Assembly (NCBI GenBank): GCA_016187395.1
Contig: JACPJV010000036.1
Location: forward strand, 1 to 44,189
Length of the DNA: 44,189 nucleotides
Source of the DNA: Candidatus Aenigmatarchaeota archaeon
Lineage (GTDB): Archaea; Aenigmatarchaeota; Aenigmatarchaeia; GW2011-AR5; JACRAC01
Direction of reading: 5' to 3'
The notes beneath the pieces are model-generated. The model worked only from the letters and a program-made list of their open reading frames with translations. It was not told where the DNA came from and ran no database searches. The translations under genes were made by a program, and so were the position numbers. Each line of letters opens with the position of its first letter. The stretch's first letter is position 1. Below, piece after piece: positions 22,306 to 30,826 of the stretch.

Positions 22306-22860
22306 TCAAGCCTTAACTTCTGCCAGTCTTTTCTTGAGTTTCTCGACAGCATCCCTTACCTGGTTCAGGCTTTTCGCGCCTGCGCAGACTATGCGGCCTG
22401 AGCTGAAAATCAGAAAAGCCACCTTCGGGTCCTGTATGCGGTAGACAAGCCCCGGGAACTGTTCAGGCTCGTATTCGCTCTCCTCCAGCTCAAAGGCAAG
22501 ATGATCCAGGTTCAATTCCCTTTCTATATCAACAGAAACCACGATGTTCTCGATCTTCACTTTTATGCTTTTTTCATTAACGCGCACGCCTACCTTCTTG
22601 ATGGATTTGACGGTTTTCCTGAGGGCAATCCTTGCAGCGTTGGTGCTTCTCGCGCCTACGCAGATTATCTTGCCGCTGCGGAATATTAATGTCGCCACTT
22701 TCGGGTCGGTGAGCCTGTAAACAAGCCCGGGGAATTGCTCAGGCTCGTATTCAGAAGATTCCAGCGTATTCAGAAGCTTATCAAGTGAAATGGTTTTCTT
22801 TATATCTGTTGACGCCACGACGTTCTCGATCTTCACCTTAGTCGAACCTTTTTTCCTCAT
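22306..22860 (-). CDS. tbp: TATA-binding protein (TBP)
   Basis: 184 residues from the ATG at 22860, a typical archaeal length. Two direct repeats form the saddle: VKIENVVASTDIKKTISLDK and VKIENIVVSVDIERELNLDH start each half, and both contain YEPEQFPGLVYR. The paired AT-intercalating phenylalanines and the stirrup segments (VATLIFRSGKIICVGA, VAFLIFSSGRIVCAGA) are intact. It binds the TTTAAA-type promoter boxes noted across this window. Confidence 0.97.
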   Translation of the reverse strand: MRKKGSTKVKIENVVASTDIKKTISLDKLLNTLESSEYEPEQFPGLVYRLTDPKVATLIFRSGKIICVGARSTNAARIALRKTVKSIKKVGVRVNEKSIKVKIENIVVSVDIERELNLDHLAFELEESEYEPEQFPGLVYRIQDPKVAFLIFSSGRIVCAGAKSLNQVRDAVEKLKKRLAEVKA

Positions 22861-22943
22861 TCTCACACCCAATCCATCACGCAGCGCTATTCAAAAAAGC
22901 CTATATAAATACTACCATTTAAATAGTAGAAACCTTTAAATCT

Positions 22944-23066
22944 TCGAATTCCACCAGTCTGTGACTGGTGGTAGTGGAATTCGAGATGTAAAAAACTCCG
23001 AAATAATATACGGAGGCATCTTATTATTGCGTTTATACTAAGATGCCTCCGGTCTGTGACCGGAGG
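22944..23066. repeat. Palindrome-rich intergenic element between tbp and mcm
   Basis: Two hairpins with the same 9-bp plan and TGT loop occur at both ends: CCACCAGTC-TGT-GACTGGTGG (22951-22971) and CCTCCGGTC-TGT-GACCGGAGG (23046-23066). Each overlaps a second, competing stem: TCGAATTCCAC/GTGGAATTCGA (22944-22984) and GGAGGCATCTTA/TAAGATGCCTCC (23012-23050). No ORF. It looks like a non-autonomous IS200/IS605-type palindromic element or a structured RNA; the sequence alone does not decide. The region 22861-23176 holds nothing else except promoter sequence. Confidence 0.6.
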
Positions 23067-23176
23067 TTTTTCACATATGGATATTCATGCCGGAAATGAC
23101 GTACATAAATTTTCCACCGGAAGCATAAGAAATATACCTCTTGGATTGAAATACTTTCCCCGCTTTTCTTATTTTT

Positions 23177-25186
23177 ATGGAACGCCACGAGGTTCTTGCT
23201 GATTTTCTCCGGAGAGATTACCAGACAGAGATGATACAGGCTTCAAGGGAGGAAAAGCCTTCGCTGGTCATAGATTTTGCAAGGCTCGACCGTTTCAGCC
23301 CTGCGCTGGCAGACGAGCTTCTGGAAAATCCCGGAGATGTCCTGAAAGAATTCGAAAAGTCTATGGCGTTTCTGTACGGAGAGAAGGTTCCTGTGCGTAT
23401 AAGGAACCTGCCTGAGCGCAGGAGCATAAGAATACGCAATCTCAGGTCAGAGCACATAGGCCGGCTGATAAGCACAGAAGTTATAGTGAAAAGCGCGTCA
23501 GAGGTAAAGCCGCAGATAGAATCTATCACATACAGGTGTCCTGATTGCGAGGCGTTGCAGGAAGTCTGGCAGGAAGACTTCTTTTTTGTCAAAAAACCTG
23601 TTTCTTGCAACAACTGCGGAAGAAGGGGGGAATTTCCGGAAGTTGAGAAAAAGATGACGGATTTTCGCATACTCAAGGGCGTGGAGCCCTTTGAAATCAC
23701 CACAGGCGAGCAGCCAAGCGAGATAGCAATCATGCTGCGCGATGACCTTACAACGCCGCGAATGCAGAAGAAAACCGATCCTGGAAACAGGATAAAGATA
23801 ACCGGCATCCTGAAAGAGCTTCCAAAGCGCTTCAAAGGCAAGATGGCCACAAAGATGGACACGCAGATAGATGCCAATTATGTAGAACCTAGCGACACGG
23901 AATTCGAGGAGATGGATATATCCCCGGAAAATGAAGCGCAGATAAGAGCCCTGGCAGGAGACCCGAATGTTTATGAAAGATTGCGCAGATCGATTGCGCC
24001 TGCAATACATGGAAGTGAAATGATAAAGGATGCGCTTGTGCTGCAGTTATTCGGAGGCCTGCCGCACGTTCTTCCTGACGGAACAAGGATACGGGGAAAT
24101 ATTCACGTGCTGCTTACAGGCGATCCTGGCGTGGGAAAAACAGTTCTCCTTAAAATAGCGTCGCAGATAGTGCCGAGGGGCCGTTATGTTTCTGGAAGCG
24201 GTGTCACGGGAGCAGGCTTGACAACGACCGTCCGCAAGGACGAGATATTAGGAAGTTGGGTTCTTGAGGCAGGCGCTCTTATCCTCTGCAACAGGGGGCT
24301 TATAAGCATAGACGAGTTCGACAAAATGAACAGGGATGACCAGATAGCCATGCACGAGGCAATGTCTGTAGAAACGGTAAGCATTGCAAAGGCCTCCATT
24401 GTTGCGACGTTGCCTGCGCAAACAAGCGTTCTTGCCGGTGCCAATCCAAAGCTCGGCAGATTCGACCCGATGCGCTCAATAACAGACCAGATAGATATCC
24501 CTGAAACTCTTCTCTCAAGATTTGACCTGAAATTTGTGATGCGCGACGAGCCCAGCAAAAAAGAGGACAGGATGCTCGTTGACCACGTTTCCATGGGAAG
24601 AATAAGGCCGCATAAAATAATGCCGGAAGTCGATGTAAACCTCCTCAGAAAATATATAGCAACTGTACGGAAGATAAGGCACCTGGATTTCAATGAAGAG
24701 GCCATGGAAAGGCTGAAGAATTTTTACGTTGAGATGCGCAGTGCTTCTGCTGAAGGCCGCGTTGGCATAACATTGCGCCAGTTTGAGGCTTTGATACGGC
24801 TGTCAGAAGCATCCGCCAAAATACGTCTCGACAACCTGGTGAGAATACAGGACGCAGAGCGTGCAATCAGCATAATGAAATACTCCCTTCAGCAGCTGGG
24901 TTACGAGGAAGGCGTAGGATATGATATAGACAAATTTGAAACAGGCATAAGCAGCACGCAGAGAGGGATGATGACAAGGATGCTCGACATAATCTCAGAG
25001 CTTGAAAGCGAGCAGTCCAGGAACCCCAAGGCAACAATTGTGGCAGCGCCTGAAGAAGAGGTTAAGGTCAGGGCAAGGGATGCGTATGGTTTTGAAGATG
25101 TGAAGATAGAGGAGACGTTGGAGAAGCTGAAGCAGCAGGGAATGATATATTCCCCGGGACCGGGCTTCGTGAAGAAAGTTTCTTAA
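23177..25186 (+). CDS. mcm: Replicative helicase MCM
   Basis: 669 residues, full length for an archaeal MCM. The N-terminal DNA-binding domain carries a zinc site (YRCPDCEALQ and SCNNCGRR, about 118-150). The AAA+ core has Walker A GDPGVGKTVLLK (about 315), Walker B LISIDEFDKMN (about 378), sensor 1 TSVLAGANPKLGRF and the arginine-finger segment LLSRFDLKF (about 445). A winged helix closes the protein. It unwinds DNA at the fork as a hexamer. The downstream OB-fold gene is 22 bp away and probably co-transcribed. Confidence 0.97.
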   Translation: MERHEVLADFLRRDYQTEMIQASREEKPSLVIDFARLDRFSPALADELLENPGDVLKEFEKSMAFLYGEKVPVRIRNLPERRSIRIRNLRSEHIGRLISTEVIVKSASEVKPQIESITYRCPDCEALQEVWQEDFFFVKKPVSCNNCGRRGEFPEVEKKMTDFRILKGVEPFEITTGEQPSEIAIMLRDDLTTPRMQKKTDPGNRIKITGILKELPKRFKGKMATKMDTQIDANYVEPSDTEFEEMDISPENEAQIRALAGDPNVYERLRRSIAPAIHGSEMIKDALVLQLFGGLPHVLPDGTRIRGNIHVLLTGDPGVGKTVLLKIASQIVPRGRYVSGSGVTGAGLTTTVRKDEILGSWVLEAGALILCNRGLISIDEFDKMNRDDQIAMHEAMSVETVSIAKASIVATLPAQTSVLAGANPKLGRFDPMRSITDQIDIPETLLSRFDLKFVMRDEPSKKEDRMLVDHVSMGRIRPHKIMPEVDVNLLRKYIATVRKIRHLDFNEEAMERLKNFYVEMRSASAEGRVGITLRQFEALIRLSEASAKIRLDNLVRIQDAERAISIMKYSLQQLGYEEGVGYDIDKFETGISSTQRGMMTRMLDIISELESEQSRNPKATIVAAPEEEVKVRARDAYGFEDVKIEETLEKLKQQGMIYSPGPGFVKKVS

Positions 25187-25208
25187 AGATGCGCTGAAAT
25201 TCTACGTC

Positions 25209-25937
25209 ATGGTTGAAAAGAAAAGAATAACTTCTGCGAAGGTGAAGATACGCGAAGTGTCTGAAGGCAGGTACGTCAATGGGGAAGGGCTGAATCCTAA
25301 CTATGTTTTATCCAAAGACGGGAAGCGTCTCTCAAGAGTCTGGATTATCGGGACCTTGGTCAGAAGATTTGCCATTCCTGAGAAGCATTTCTATAGCATT
25401 ACTCTTGATGACGGCTCTTCCACGATAAGAGTCAAGGCGTTTGGGTCTAAGATCCTGGAAAAATTATCCGAAGGGGATATTATTGAGATTATAGGCAAGA
25501 TACGAAAGTACGGCGATGAAGTTTACGTCACTCCTGAGGTTGCATGGAAAACCGATGCAAACGCAGAAGCCATGCGCGAGCTTGATATAAGGACATCCCA
25601 GGAAGAATGGAAAAGGAGATCCGCACTGGTTCTTAACTATAGGAAGCAGGCTTCTGACGCTGAAGAGCTGAAAAAATTATGCGCAGATATCGGCATAGAA
25701 GAGGGGGAAGTGGAATCCATACTGGAAGCCCAGGAATCCGTAGAAGCAGGGACCCAGGAAAGGAAGTTGCACGTCCTGAGCATCATAGAAGAGCTGGATA
25801 GCGGAGATGGCTGCGACTACTCTGCCCTTATAGAAAAGGCAGGCCTTGAAGAAGCACAGCTGGACGAAACAATCCAGGAGCTTTTGGAAGAAGGATCGTG
25901 TTTCGAGCCCCGCGCCGGGAAGATAAAGAGAGTTTGA
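25209..25937 (+). CDS. RPA-like OB-fold single-strand DNA-binding protein
   Basis: 242 residues. One OB fold at about 40-125 (LSRVWIIGTLVRRFAIPEKH, SITLDDGSSTIRVKAFGSKI, GDIIEIIGKIRKYGDEVYVT) like the RPA32-type or COG3390-like archaeal RPA subunits, followed by a helical linker and a C-terminal winged-helix-like region (LHVLSIIEELDSGDGCDYSA, ETIQELLEEGSCF). It should bind single-stranded DNA or join other RPA subunits during replication. Its place directly after mcm supports this. Confidence 0.82.
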   Translation: MVEKKRITSAKVKIREVSEGRYVNGEGLNPNYVLSKDGKRLSRVWIIGTLVRRFAIPEKHFYSITLDDGSSTIRVKAFGSKILEKLSEGDIIEIIGKIRKYGDEVYVTPEVAWKTDANAEAMRELDIRTSQEEWKRRSALVLNYRKQASDAEELKKLCADIGIEEGEVESILEAQESVEAGTQERKLHVLSIIEELDSGDGCDYSALIEKAGLEEAQLDETIQELLEEGSCFEPRAGKIKRV

Positions 25938-25983
25938 TCGTCGAAGAATAAACCATTAAATATTATTCTTTCTTAATATAATT

Positions 25984-26163
25984 ATGTCGAAGCTTGGCGC
26001 TATTAAAGGCGTAGCGAAGGTATTATGGTCTTCGCTGGTTGAGGATTTCCAGCAAATGGATCACAAGATCGTCAGGATAGGCGTAGGCATCGCAGTATTC
26101 ATCTTCTGGGCGTTCTTCTGGTTTTACTTCTTCAGAAACACGAGCCCCTTCGGATTCTTTTAA
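25984..26163 (+). CDS. 59-residue single-span membrane protein
   Basis: Short ORF MSKLGAIKGVAKVLWSSLVE, then FQQMDHKIVRIGVG and a single membrane helix (IAVFIFWAFFWFYFF). A TATA-like box lies near 25960 (CATTAAATA). It is of SecE/Sec61 gamma size, but I cannot see the SecE signature, so it is left unnamed. Present in a gap that would otherwise be empty between the RPA-like gene and 26230. Confidence 0.6.
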   Translation: MSKLGAIKGVAKVLWSSLVEDFQQMDHKIVRIGVGIAVFIFWAFFWFYFFRNTSPFGFF

Positions 26164-26229
26164 ATCACTCATTACTACTGGGTAGCGAAACTTTTAAATA
26201 CTTTTCTATGAGACTAATTTAGTGATATT

Positions 26230-26508
26230 ATGGCTGGAACAAACGGTTACGCCGGAGAGAGGGAAACCCTCATGCTGGCACTTGCCTCTGCGCCTACGAG
26301 AGTTGACGTTCGCAGATTAAGTTATCCCGGAGGTCTTTGTTATTTATGTCCGGAGCCAATGCCCCTGAGAATCAGAGGAATCGCAGACAGCGAAATAACT
26401 GTGCATGGAGCTGATGATCGCGGGAATCCTGAAGTCAGAACGTATAGGGCATGCACCATCTGCCTTAAAGATGCCGGAAAGCTTAGAGAAACCTCAGGGC
26501 TGAACTGA
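26230..26508 (+). CDS. Small zinc-finger protein, paralogue A
   Basis: 92 residues, preceded by a TATA box (CTTTTAAATAC near 26190) and GTGATATT. Two CxxC pairs: GGLCYLCPEP (about 37) and YRACTICLKDAG (about 76), separated by a beta-rich stretch. The following gene has the same arrangement, so these are tandem paralogues. Probable zinc ribbons; role unknown. Confidence 0.65.
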   Translation: MAGTNGYAGERETLMLALASAPTRVDVRRLSYPGGLCYLCPEPMPLRIRGIADSEITVHGADDRGNPEVRTYRACTICLKDAGKLRETSGLN

Positions 26509-26524
26509 TCCGGAAGGTGAAAAC

Positions 26525-26806
26525 ATGTCTCATGTTTCAATAGCAACAGGCCGCCATGTAGATATAAATCCGTTTCTAGAAGCTGCAAGAGGATCTGCTG
26601 AAGGTTCTGCAAGAGTCGTGGTTTCCCGCAGACATCCGCCGGGGATCTGTGATTCCTGCAATACAGAAGATTGTGAGAGAGGATATGCAAGAATTAGGAT
26701 ATTTGCCAGTGAGGATGACGTAGGATTGAAACCTCCCAGGCAGAAATATCTTCTCTGCACAGATTGCCTATGGCATTTCAAAGGATCAGGATATCAGTGG
26801 CATTAG
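26525..26806 (+). CDS. Small zinc-finger protein, paralogue B
   Basis: 93 residues, 16 bp after paralogue A, with GAAGGTGAA as ribosome-binding site. CxxC pairs in PPGICDSCNTEDCERG and YLLCTDCLWHFKG, with a strand segment ARIRIFASEDDVG between. The common plan with paralogue A is G-I/L-CxxC, about 35 residues, Y-x2-CxxC-L. Probably metal-binding and working together with A. Confidence 0.65.
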   Translation: MSHVSIATGRHVDINPFLEAARGSAEGSARVVVSRRHPPGICDSCNTEDCERGYARIRIFASEDDVGLKPPRQKYLLCTDCLWHFKGSGYQWH

Positions 26807-26811
26807 CCGGC

Positions 26812-27060
26812 TCATTCCTCTGCTTCTACTATTCCAATTCTTTTTAGCGTATCTATTATGCCCCACGCATAGACTACCGCTTCAAATGCCCTCACCCAGT
26901 CCTTTTTATCAATAAAATACCTGCAGTCCTTTACGTAATTCCTCGCATTCCTCAGGATATCTTCCTTGGTTCCGTCTTTCAGCGTGCCTTTCCCAAGCTC
27001 TTTCTCTATCCTTTCCAGCCATTTCTGCGTCTCTTTCTTTAATTCCATCTCCGTATCCAT
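26812..27060 (-). CDS. DUF357 protein
   Basis: 82 residues from the ATG at 27060, with GGAAGTGA (the end of dph5) as ribosome-binding site. Helical: MELKKETQKWLERIEKELGK, then NARNYVKDCRYFIDKKDWVR and AFEAVVYAWGIIDTLKRIGI. The D-x-F-x6-D-W-V-R-AFEAV pattern matches DUF357, which often lies beside dph5 in archaea. Its function is not established. Here it is translationally coupled to dph5. Confidence 0.82.
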   Translation of the reverse strand: MDTEMELKKETQKWLERIEKELGKGTLKDGTKEDILRNARNYVKDCRYFIDKKDWVRAFEAVVYAWGIIDTLKRIGIVEAEE

Positions 27061-27065
27061 GCGTA

Positions 27066-27764
27066 TCACTTCCATAATTCCAGAGCCTCTTCTTCCTTGA
27101 AGTTCAGCTCGCCTGGAATTATTATGCACGAAGGAGAAGTTATTTGCTTAAAGTAACCTTTCAGTTCGTTTGCAGTCCCGTATTTTATAATTTGCCCGTC
27201 AGTGCCCAAAGAAAGACAAGCTATTATCTTTTCCCCCGTGCCTATTTTCTTCCCGACTGTTTCCAACGCCTCTTTCAAATCCATTCCTACATCCAAGAGT
27301 ATAAGCGTATGCAGTCCTGTCTTTTTATTTTTCTCTATGGCTTCGAACGGGCTTTCTGCCTTGAAATCCTTCGGCAGCGTGGTCGTCCTGCCGAACTTGT
27401 ACAGATGCAGTCCTGTCTCCGCTACAGAAGTGATTATGGACGAAGAGTGGATGATTTCACATTTTATTCCTGCCTTTTTTGCATCAATAACCAGCTGGAA
27501 GTGCGTTGTCGCAGAAAGCGGGTCGCCTGGAACGAGCAGCGCGACCTTTTGTTTTTTTGCCATATTAACCAGAAAATCGCTCTCCACTCCTTCTCGCGAT
27601 AACGTCTGCACCCTTTTTCCAGTTGCTTTTTCTATTGCAGACAGATTCCCTGCCCACTGGCTCGTGTAAGTTTCTGCGAAAGCCTCGTCGCATTTTTTTA
27701 CAGCTTCTATTCCCCTTATCGATATATCCCCGTCATCCAGCCCCAATCCTATCAGGTAAAGCAT
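27066..27764 (-). CDS. dph5: Diphthine synthase (Dph5)
   Basis: 232 residues. SAM-dependent methyltransferase of the tetrapyrrole-methylase fold: MLYLIGLGLDDGDISIRGIE, the Glu/Thr segment AFAETYTSQWAG, LLVPGDPLSATTHFQLVIDA (the GDP-x2-AT signature), and HSSSIITSVAETGLHLYKFG. It methylates the modified histidine of EF2. Upstream in the pathway relative to Dph6 (11802-12485). First gene of a two-gene unit with DUF357. Confidence 0.95.
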   Translation of the reverse strand: MLYLIGLGLDDGDISIRGIEAVKKCDEAFAETYTSQWAGNLSAIEKATGKRVQTLSREGVESDFLVNMAKKQKVALLVPGDPLSATTHFQLVIDAKKAGIKCEIIHSSSIITSVAETGLHLYKFGRTTTLPKDFKAESPFEAIEKNKKTGLHTLILLDVGMDLKEALETVGKKIGTGEKIIACLSLGTDGQIIKYGTANELKGYFKQITSPSCIIIPGELNFKEEEALELWK

Positions 27765-27799
27765 TTTGTTAGTTCGAGAGAAAGGGATTAATAGGAAAG

Positions 27800-28288
27800 T
27801 TACTCAGACTCAAGTACCTTTACCACGCAAACAGACTGAATATTTTTTCTTGCCAGTTCATGCCATGTGAGTGGCGCCCTGTCAGGGCTTGTTATATGCC
27901 TGGTTGCCCCTCTCGACACATCAGTTCTTTGTGCCATCCAGCAATAAAAAACATCGTCATCCATGAATTGGTACGCATGACCTGCCCTGTAAGCGTCGTT
28001 GCCTGAATCACTGCTGGTTTCTTGGTTGTCATATGGACCACCTCTTCTCCCGTCCAGATCCAGCCCGTATTCACGTAATGTAAAAACTGTTTCCGGCGTT
28101 CTCTTTGAAGAAGCTTCTCCTGAAGTATTGTGTGGATTGTGTCCATTCCTATTATCATGGGAATTCCTTTTTGAGAGACCTAAGCCAAATTCCCGGCAGG
28201 TAAGAAATGATTTTCTTCCATCCCGCCTTTTTGGTCTTTCTTCCGGCTCTGCTTCAGGACGGTAAAGAAGTGCCGCAGCCAACCCCAT
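27800..28288 (-). CDS. Hypothetical protein with internal repeat
   Basis: 162 residues. A TATA-like TATTTATG lies about 28 bp before the ATG. A short motif occurs twice: KSFLTCREFGLGLSKRN (about 26-42) and TVFTLREYGLDLDGRRG (about 67-83), with a charged linker between, so it may carry two short linear motifs binding one partner. The C-terminal part (DDVFYCWMAQRTDVSRGATR, PLTWHELARKNIQSV) seems folded. No family recognised. It is divergent from the SMC gene. Confidence 0.6.
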   Translation of the reverse strand: MGLAAALLYRPEAEPEERPKRRDGRKSFLTCREFGLGLSKRNSHDNRNGHNPHNTSGEASSKRTPETVFTLREYGLDLDGRRGGPYDNQETSSDSGNDAYRAGHAYQFMDDDVFYCWMAQRTDVSRGATRHITSPDRAPLTWHELARKNIQSVCVVKVLESE

Positions 28289-28361
28289 GCCCTATATTGT
28301 CTATCCAAACATAAATAGGATTGAAAAGCAAAATTAAAACCCCCGTTGACAGAATTATATC

Positions 28362-30749
28362 ATGGTCCGCATCTCGCGCATAATTATGCAGGGCTTCAAG
28401 TCCTTTGCCGGCAGGACAGAAGTGCCCCTGCCTTCCGGCCTTGTCGTGGTTACAGGTCCTAATGGATCGGGAAAAAGTAACATACTCGACAGCATCACTT
28501 TCGTTCTGGGTGTCACAAGCGCGCGCCACATTCGCGCGCAAAAGCTGCAGGGCCTGATTTTCAAGGGGTCGCGAAAGCGCAAGCCGTCAGAATACTGCGA
28601 GGTCGTCGTGGAAATAGACAACAGCGACGGCAAGATTCCGGAATACGACAACGAGGTCAGAATTCTGCGCAGGATAACGCGCAGCGGCATTTCTGTCTAC
28701 AAGATAAACGGCAAGACCGCAAACAAGAGCAAGGTTCTGGATGTGCTGTCATACGCAGGCCTTTCTGCAGAAGGCCACAATATCATAATGCAGGGTGATA
28801 TCACGCGCATCATAGAGATGAATCCCCAGGAGCGAAGGCAGATTATAGATGAAATCAGCGGTATTGAAGAGTTTAACATAAAGAAAGAAGAAGCCCTGCG
28901 CCGCCTTGAAAAATCAGAGATGCGTGTGAATGAAGCGCTGGTTGTCGTGGCAGAAAAAGAAAAGCGCACTGAGCAGCTAAAGCGCGAAAAGGAGGCGGCA
29001 GAGTTGTATATAGAACTGAACAAAAATCTGCGCAGGTCAATGGCTTCATCGTTTAAAAGAAGGTCAGAAGACGCATTGGAAAAAATAAAGCAACTGGATG
29101 AAGAATCAAATGTCATGATCAAAGAAATGCACGGCGCGGAAATGGAGCTGAAAAAGGCAGAAGACCTTCTTTTGAAGGCAGAGAAGGAATTCAGGGAGGT
29201 AAGCGATCATATACTGGAATCAAAAGACGCCGAAGCCATCCGAAAAACAGAAAGAATAAGGGGAGAAATAGCCCGCAAAGAGGACAGGGTAGATTTTTTA
29301 GAAGCGCAGTTGAAGCAGACGTCGCTGCGCGATGCCGAGCTGCACCTGCCTGTGGATGCGACCAGATTCTCTTCTACCCTGCACATACCGGCAGAGTATA
29401 CGACTGCATTTAGCGTCGCCATAGGAGGGCACTCCCACGACCTGATCGTGCAGACAGCAGACGATGCTGTCAAGGGCATAATGCACCTGCGCAAGAGCCG
29501 CCAGGGCCGGGCGCGTTTCCTGCCCCTGGACAAGATACAAATAAAGACCAGAAGGGAAATCCAGGAAAGGGAGGGCTTTATAGGATGGGCGCTCGACCTC
29601 ATCAAGTACGACCAGAAATGGTACAAGGCCGTGAGTTACGTGCTCGGAAACGTCATGGTTTTTGATAACATAAAAAACGCGAAGGTCGTGGCTGGTCGTG
29701 GTATCAAAGCCGTGACGTTAGAGGGCGATCTTATCGAGCCTTCCGGCGCAATGGTCGGCGGCTGGAGGCGCCCTGTCCATCCTGTCCATGGCGAAGCAGG
29801 CATACGAGAAGAAATATCCAGGTTTTATTCTGAAATCGAAACCCAGAAAAAACAGCTGGCAGAGCTTGAATCAATAGAGCAGAAAACAGAGACGATGTCA
29901 TCAGAGCTGCTCAAGAAGCGCGAGGATGTCTCGTCCGCGCTCACGGAAATCCGCCTGAAAAGAAACGAATCTGCAGAGAAGAAATTCTCGTTGCAGAGCA
30001 GGCTTACCAGGATAGAAGTAGAGAAGGCAAAGCACGAAACTGATGTGAAAGATGTAAAGGAGCGGGCAAGGGAGTTTGCAGACGTGAAGGAATTCGTGGA
30101 TGCGCCGCTGGAAACGCTGCAAAAAACCGTAGGCGAGCTTACCGCACGAATACGCGCATTAGGCCCTATAAACATGCGCGCTATAGAAGAATACAAGACC
30201 GTGGCCGTGGAATACGAGCAGATGAAGCAAAGATTGGAAAAGCTTCTGGAAGAGAAAAATTCCGTCGTGAAAACCATAGAGGAGGTGGAATCGAAGACAA
30301 GGGAGAGATTTTTGTCAACGCTAGGCGAGATATCCGGGGGCTTCGCGCGCATCTACAAGGACATGATGGGAGGTGAGGCAGATCTGCGCCTTGAGGAAGA
30401 GAACAACATCGACGGCGGCCTTATCATAGAAGCCCAGCCAGAAGGGAAAGGCAAAATTGAATTGGATTCCATGTCCGGAGGCGAACGCACAATGACATCG
30501 CTTGCATTTTTGTTTTCAATCATGCAAAGATACGCGTCGCCTATCTACATCCTGGACGAGATAGACGCCGCCTTGGATAAAGTTAATACGCAAAAGGTTG
30601 CCAGGCTCCTCAAAAAATATTCGCAACAGGTGCAATTCCTGGTCATAAGCCACAATGATATCACAATCTCAGCAGCCGACAAAGTTTATGGCGCGGCGAT
30701 GGAAGAAGGCGTTACAAAGATATTCGGCGTGAGCCTTCCTGGCAGATAA
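28362..30749 (+). CDS. smc: Condensin SMC with shortened coiled-coil arms
   Basis: 795 residues against about 1150-1200 for ordinary prokaryotic SMC. All functional parts are present: Walker A TGPNGSGKSNILD (31-43), N-lobe end with DEISGIEEFNIKKEEALRRL (about 165-185), hinge (about 330-470, with GRARFLPLDKIQIKTR and GAMVGGWRRP), the GPINMRAIEEY segment (about 603), the ABC signature DSMSGGERTMTSLAF (about 700) and Walker B YILDEIDAALD. What is missing is arm: about 165 residues from N-lobe to hinge instead of about 335, and about 130 from hinge to the GPIN segment instead of about 250. The frame is continuous, so this is not a frameshift. Chromosome organisation; partner genes ScpA and ScpB follow downstream. 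Confidence 0.95.
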   Translation: MVRISRIIMQGFKSFAGRTEVPLPSGLVVVTGPNGSGKSNILDSITFVLGVTSARHIRAQKLQGLIFKGSRKRKPSEYCEVVVEIDNSDGKIPEYDNEVRILRRITRSGISVYKINGKTANKSKVLDVLSYAGLSAEGHNIIMQGDITRIIEMNPQERRQIIDEISGIEEFNIKKEEALRRLEKSEMRVNEALVVVAEKEKRTEQLKREKEAAELYIELNKNLRRSMASSFKRRSEDALEKIKQLDEESNVMIKEMHGAEMELKKAEDLLLKAEKEFREVSDHILESKDAEAIRKTERIRGEIARKEDRVDFLEAQLKQTSLRDAELHLPVDATRFSSTLHIPAEYTTAFSVAIGGHSHDLIVQTADDAVKGIMHLRKSRQGRARFLPLDKIQIKTRREIQEREGFIGWALDLIKYDQKWYKAVSYVLGNVMVFDNIKNAKVVAGRGIKAVTLEGDLIEPSGAMVGGWRRPVHPVHGEAGIREEISRFYSEIETQKKQLAELESIEQKTETMSSELLKKREDVSSALTEIRLKRNESAEKKFSLQSRLTRIEVEKAKHETDVKDVKERAREFADVKEFVDAPLETLQKTVGELTARIRALGPINMRAIEEYKTVAVEYEQMKQRLEKLLEEKNSVVKTIEEVESKTRERFLSTLGEISGGFARIYKDMMGGEADLRLEEENNIDGGLIIEAQPEGKGKIELDSMSGGERTMTSLAFLFSIMQRYASPIYILDEIDAALDKVNTQKVARLLKKYSQQVQFLVISHNDITISAADKVYGAAMEEGVTKIFGVSLPGR

Positions 30750-30826
30750 TTTGCTTCCATCCGAACCTCAGGCTTCATGCCTTCCCTTAATGAATAGCAG
30801 ATTGGATAGAAACCCGGGTGATGCAT

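Noticed and set aside
22236-22352. Upstream start for the 215-residue hypothetical protein
   Set aside because: It would place the start inside the tbp coding sequence and before the TATA box at about 22265.
22944-23066. CRISPR array
   Set aside because: Only two hairpin units with unlike spacing and no third repeat; no cas genes in the window.
25984-26163. Sec61 gamma (SecE) for the 59-residue membrane ORF
   Set aside because: Size and single helix fit, but the conserved SecE amphipathic motif before the helix is not visible; kept as unnamed membrane protein.
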